Below, piece after piece: positions 61,352 through 64,000 of a stretch of 64,000 bases of DNA (its first letter is position 1; each line of letters starts with the position of its first letter). The stretch lies in NCBI RefSeq assembly GCF_036116635.1, contig NZ_CP107995.1:10044001-10108000 (forward strand), given 5' to 3'. The translations under genes were made by a program, and so were the position numbers. The notes below the pieces were generated by a model that ran no database searches, was not told the DNA's origin, and saw only the letters and a list, made by a program, of their open reading frames with translations. This DNA is from Amycolatopsis sp. NBC_00345. GTDB taxonomy: Bacteria; Actinomycetota; Actinomycetes; Mycobacteriales; Pseudonocardiaceae.

Positions 61352-61927
61352 GTGACCAGTCAAGGGGACGACCACCAGACCAGTCTGCTGTCCGGCGTGG
61401 AGGACTCCAGCGGCGACGATTTCGACGAGCCGCGCCAGGCCGGCCTTGGCCTGGGCCTGCTGGTCCTTCGGCTCGGGCTGGGCGTGATCATGGGCGCGCA
61501 CGGGCTGCAGCACCTGTTCGGCGCGTTCGGCGGGCCGGGGGTCGGCGGCTTCGCGCACGTGCTGGAGACGTTCGGCTACCACAAACAGACCACCCTGCTT
61601 TCGTGGATCACGGGTGTCACCGAGGTCGCGGGCGGGGCGCTGGTGCTCGTCGGCCTGTTCACCCCGCTCGCGGCCGCCGGGCTGCTCGCTGTGGCGGCCA
61701 ACGTCGTCTACGCGAAGTTCCACGGCGGCTTCTTCGTGGGTGACGGCAAGGGCTTCGAGTTCGAGCTGCTGCTCGGCCTGGTCGCGCTGGCGCTGGTCTT
61801 TACGGGTTCCGGCCGAATTTCGCTGGAGAGGAACACGCCGTGGCGGAAACGGCCATTGCCGCTGGGGCTCGTTTCGCTACTGCTCGCCGCGGCGGCGTCT
61901 GTGGTGGTCATCGTCCTGACCCGGTGA
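61352..61927 (+). CDS. DoxX family membrane protein, Rv3005c homologue
   Basis: 191 residues. Acidic N-terminal 28 residues, then DoxX helices: GLGLGLLVLRLGLGVIMGAHGLQHLFGAFGGPG, VTEVAGGALVLVGLFTPLAAAGLLAVAANVVYAKF and ELLLGLVALALVFTG, plus a fourth helix LGLVSLLLAAAASVVVIVL. In M. tuberculosis DoxX (Rv3005c) forms a membrane complex with superoxide dismutase SodA and thiosulfate sulfurtransferase SseA against oxidative stress; a like role is inferred. GTG 61352. Strong terminator follows 30 bp later. Confidence 0.9.
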   Translation: MTSQGDDHQTSLLSGVEDSSGDDFDEPRQAGLGLGLLVLRLGLGVIMGAHGLQHLFGAFGGPGVGGFAHVLETFGYHKQTTLLSWITGVTEVAGGALVLVGLFTPLAAAGLLAVAANVVYAKFHGGFFVGDGKGFEFELLLGLVALALVFTGSGRISLERNTPWRKRPLPLGLVSLLLAAAASVVVIVLTR

Positions 61928-61957
61928 CTGGTGACCCGCTGAGGCGGGCTAAGACGA

Positions 61958-61996
61958 GCGAAAGGGCCGTTCACCACGGGTGAACGGCCCTTTCGC
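61958..61996 (+). terminator. Strong bidirectional-looking terminator after doxX
   Basis: GCGAAAGGGCCGTTCAC (61958-61974) pairs perfectly over 17 bp with GTGAACGGCCCTTTCGC (61980-61996), loop CACGG. The AAAGGG/CCCTTT ends give A- and T-rich flanks in either direction. Confidence 0.88.
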
Positions 61997-62413
61997 GTCA
62001 AAGTGGTCAGGTCGGGAGGCCTGGTGGATCGACCATGGCGGGCAATCCGGCAAACCTGGTCGGGTCAGCCAGATCAACAGGTAAGGCTGGTCGGTCGAAC
62101 CTGCGAGGCCAAGCAAGTCGTGCCGACCGGCCGAGCCGAGGGCGGTCAGATCAGCGGACGGCCACAGGGCAGCCAGGCCGGACCGATCGATCCGGTCGGA
62201 CCGACCCAGCCAAGGCGGCTCAGCCCAGCCAAGGCCGCTCAGCCCAGCCAAGGCCGCTCAGCCGAGGCCGCCCAGCCCAGCCAAGGCAGCTCAGCCGAGG
62301 CTGACCGACCCAGCCAAGATCGAACCCAGCCAAGTCCGAACCCAGCCAAAGCCGACCAGCCCAGTCAGGCCGACCAACGCACTCGGCCCGACCAACCCAG
62401 CCCCACGGTCAGC
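61997..62413. repeat. Repeat array G: 19-bp repeats between convergent genes
   Basis: Three contiguous 19-mers CCCAGCCAAGGCCGCTCAG (62205-62261, first copy with one change) and many looser CCCAGCCAA units up to about 62400. Different sequence from the GGCGA-type arrays. Lies between doxX and ilvD, which converge. Confidence 0.85.
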
Positions 62414-64000
62414 TCACTTGTTCGGGTCGCGCACCGCGCCCGTGTCCGCGGAGGTGGCCATCCGGGCGTACGCGCGCAGCGCCGCCGTGATCGGGCGCTG
62501 GCGGTCCTTCGGCTGCCACGGCCGTTCGGAGACTTCCATCTTCGACCGGCGCTCGGCCAGGATCTCGGGGGCGACCAGGAGTTCCAGGCGGCGTTCGTGG
62601 ATGTCGAGGACGATCTGGTCGCCGTTTTCGACCAGGGCGATCAGGCCGCCCGCGGCCGCCTCGGGGGAGATGTGGCCGACCGAGATGCCCGAGGAGCCGC
62701 CGGAGAAGCGGCCGTCCGTGATCAGGGCGCACTTCTTGCCGAGGCCAGAGCCCTTGAGGAACGCCGTCGGGTGCAGCATCTCCTGCATGCCGGGGCCGCC
62801 GGCGGGACCCTCGTACCGGATCACCAGGACCTCGCCGGGCTGGATCTCCTTCTTGAGGATCGCCGAAACGGCCTCCTCCTGGCTTTCCAGCACGCGCGCC
62901 GGCCCCTGGAAGTGCCACAGGTCCTCGTCGATGCCCGCGGCCTTGATGACCGCGCCGTTCTCGGCGAGGTTGCCGCGCAGGATGGCCAGGCCGCCGTCCT
63001 TGGTGTACGCGTGCTCGACGTCGCGGATGCAACCGCCCGCCGCGTCGGTGTCCAGCGACGACCAGCGGTTGTCCGTGGAGAACGCCTTTGTGGTCCGCAC
63101 ACCGCCGGGCGCCGCGTGGAACAGCTCCAGTGCCTTCTCCGACGGGGACTCGGCGCGAACGTCCCACTCGTTCAGCCACGAGTCGATGTCGGGGGAGTGC
63201 ACCGAGTGGACGTCGGTGTTCAGCAGCCCGCCGCGGTGCAGTTCGCCGAGGATGGCCGGGATTCCGCCGGCGCGGTGGACGTCCTCCATGTGGTAGTCGG
63301 AGTTCGGCGCCACCTTCGACAGGCACGGCACGCGGCGGCCGATCGCGTCGATCTCGCCGATGGTGAAGTCGACCTCGCCCTCCTGGGCGGCCGCGAGGAT
63401 GTGCAGGACGGTGTTCGTCGAGCCGCCCATCGCCATGTCCAGCGCCATCGCGTTCTCGAACGCCGCCTTGGTGGCGATCGAGCGGGGCAGCGCGGACTCG
63501 TCGTCGTCGCCGTACCAGCGCTTGCACAGGTCGATCACGGTGCGGCCGGCGCCCGCGAACAGGTCGCGGCGCGCGGCGTGCGTCGCCAGCGTGGAGCCGT
63601 TGCCCGGCAGCGAAAGGCCGAGCGCCTCGGTCAGGCAGTTCATGGAGTTCGCGGTGAACATGCCGGAGCAGGAGCCGCAGGTCGGGCAAGCGGAGCGTTC
63701 GACGATCGACAGCCCCTCCTCGTCCACCTCGCTGTTCGCGGACGCGGAGATGGCGGTGATCAGGTCGGTCGGCGCCTGCGCGACCCCGCCGACGACCACG
63801 GCCTTGCCCGCCTCCATCGGCCCGCCGGAGACGAACACGGTCGGGATGTTCAGCCGCATGGCGGCGTTCAGCATGCCCGGCGTGATCTTGTCGCAGTTGG
63901 AGATGCACACGAGCGCGTCGGCCTGGTGCGCGTTGACCATGTACTCCACGGAGTCCGCGATGATCTCGCGCGAGGGCAGCGAGTAGAGCATGCCGGAGTG
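62414..64000 (-). CDS. ilvD: Dihydroxy-acid dehydratase (N-terminus outside window)
   Basis: 528 residues visible; the frame runs through the window edge (HSGMLYSLPSREIIADSVEYMV), so the first ~80-90 residues lie beyond. Fe-S ligands: CISNCDKITPGML and CPTCGSCSGMFTANSMNCLTEALGLSLPGNGS. SIATKAAFENAMALDMAMGGSTNTVLHILA, VIRYEGPAGGPGMQEMLHPT and LITDGRFSGGSSGISVGHISPEAAAGG complete the family pattern. Dehydrates 2,3-dihydroxy-acids to 2-oxo acids in valine, leucine and isoleucine synthesis; ilvA in this window feeds the isoleucine branch. Confidence 0.96.
   Translation of the reverse strand, partial: HSGMLYSLPSREIIADSVEYMVNAHQADALVCISNCDKITPGMLNAAMRLNIPTVFVSGGPMEAGKAVVVGGVAQAPTDLITAISASANSEVDEEGLSIVERSACPTCGSCSGMFTANSMNCLTEALGLSLPGNGSTLATHAARRDLFAGAGRTVIDLCKRWYGDDDESALPRSIATKAAFENAMALDMAMGGSTNTVLHILAAAQEGEVDFTIGEIDAIGRRVPCLSKVAPNSDYHMEDVHRAGGIPAILGELHRGGLLNTDVHSVHSPDIDSWLNEWDVRAESPSEKALELFHAAPGGVRTTKAFSTDNRWSSLDTDAAGGCIRDVEHAYTKDGGLAILRGNLAENGAVIKAAGIDEDLWHFQGPARVLESQEEAVSAILKKEIQPGEVLVIRYEGPAGGPGMQEMLHPTAFLKGSGLGKKCALITDGRFSGGSSGISVGHISPEAAAGGLIALVENGDQIVLDIHERRLELLVAPEILAERRSKMEVSERPWQPKDRQRPITAALRAYARMATSADTGAVRDPNK

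Overview
The window is high-GC actinobacterial chromosome, probably Pseudonocardiales and most like Amycolatopsis (inferred from gene content and order; no 16S gene is present). Genes are dense, ATGA/GTGA stop-start overlaps are common, and GTG starts are frequent. I see no rRNA, tRNA, prophage, CRISPR array or secondary-metabolite megacluster. Two genes are cut by the window ends: an FAD monooxygenase at the left and ilvD at the right.

Layout. 0-12.4 kb is accessory metabolism: a GntR-controlled HD protein / Ldh2-type dehydrogenase / MHS transporter operon, a frameshifted orphan gene, a nucleoside hydrolase coupled to a large repeat-bearing NlpC/P60 wall protein, an acyltransferase, and a nitrilase plus APC permease pair under a second GntR regulator. 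12.7-24.9 kb holds a secreted tripeptidyl-peptidase-like hydrolase, threonine dehydratase, the glyoxylate shunt (divergent ramB, then aceA and aceB), a monooxygenase pseudogene, a TetR/DUF1348 pair, a methyltransferase and a tiny secreted peptide.

From 24.9 kb the order follows the Mycobacterium tuberculosis block Rv3032 to Rv3005c, with insertions. The glucan genes like Rv3032, Rv3031 and Rv3030 come first. They are followed by etfB-etfA, an OlsB/OlsA-like acyltransferase pair, cysteine desulfurase and mnmA, a MetE-like protein, ligA, an ACT-domain protein, gatCAB, an LppZ-like lipoprotein and DoxX. Extra genes between these anchors include a GH2 glycosidase, glutathione peroxidase, LuxR and quinone-oxidoreductase genes, a MerR-promoter-type MFS gene, a degenerate 13E12-like DUF222/HNH protein, an MBL hydrolase and a scramblase-like protein.

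The most unusual feature is non-coding. Six of the seven intergenic gaps longer than about 300 bp that hold arrays lie between convergent genes, and they are filled with degenerate short tandem repeats. Each locus has its own period (about 33, 18, 12, 17, 31, 26 and 19 bp), but several share a GCCG-N5-CGGCGA hairpin core. A second family of short palindromes (GTCAGG-WW-CCTGAC) recurs inside the NlpC/P60 gene and at 12.4-12.6 kb. Several clean operator candidates (two GntR, TetR, RamB and MerR-type) sit in divergent or upstream gaps.
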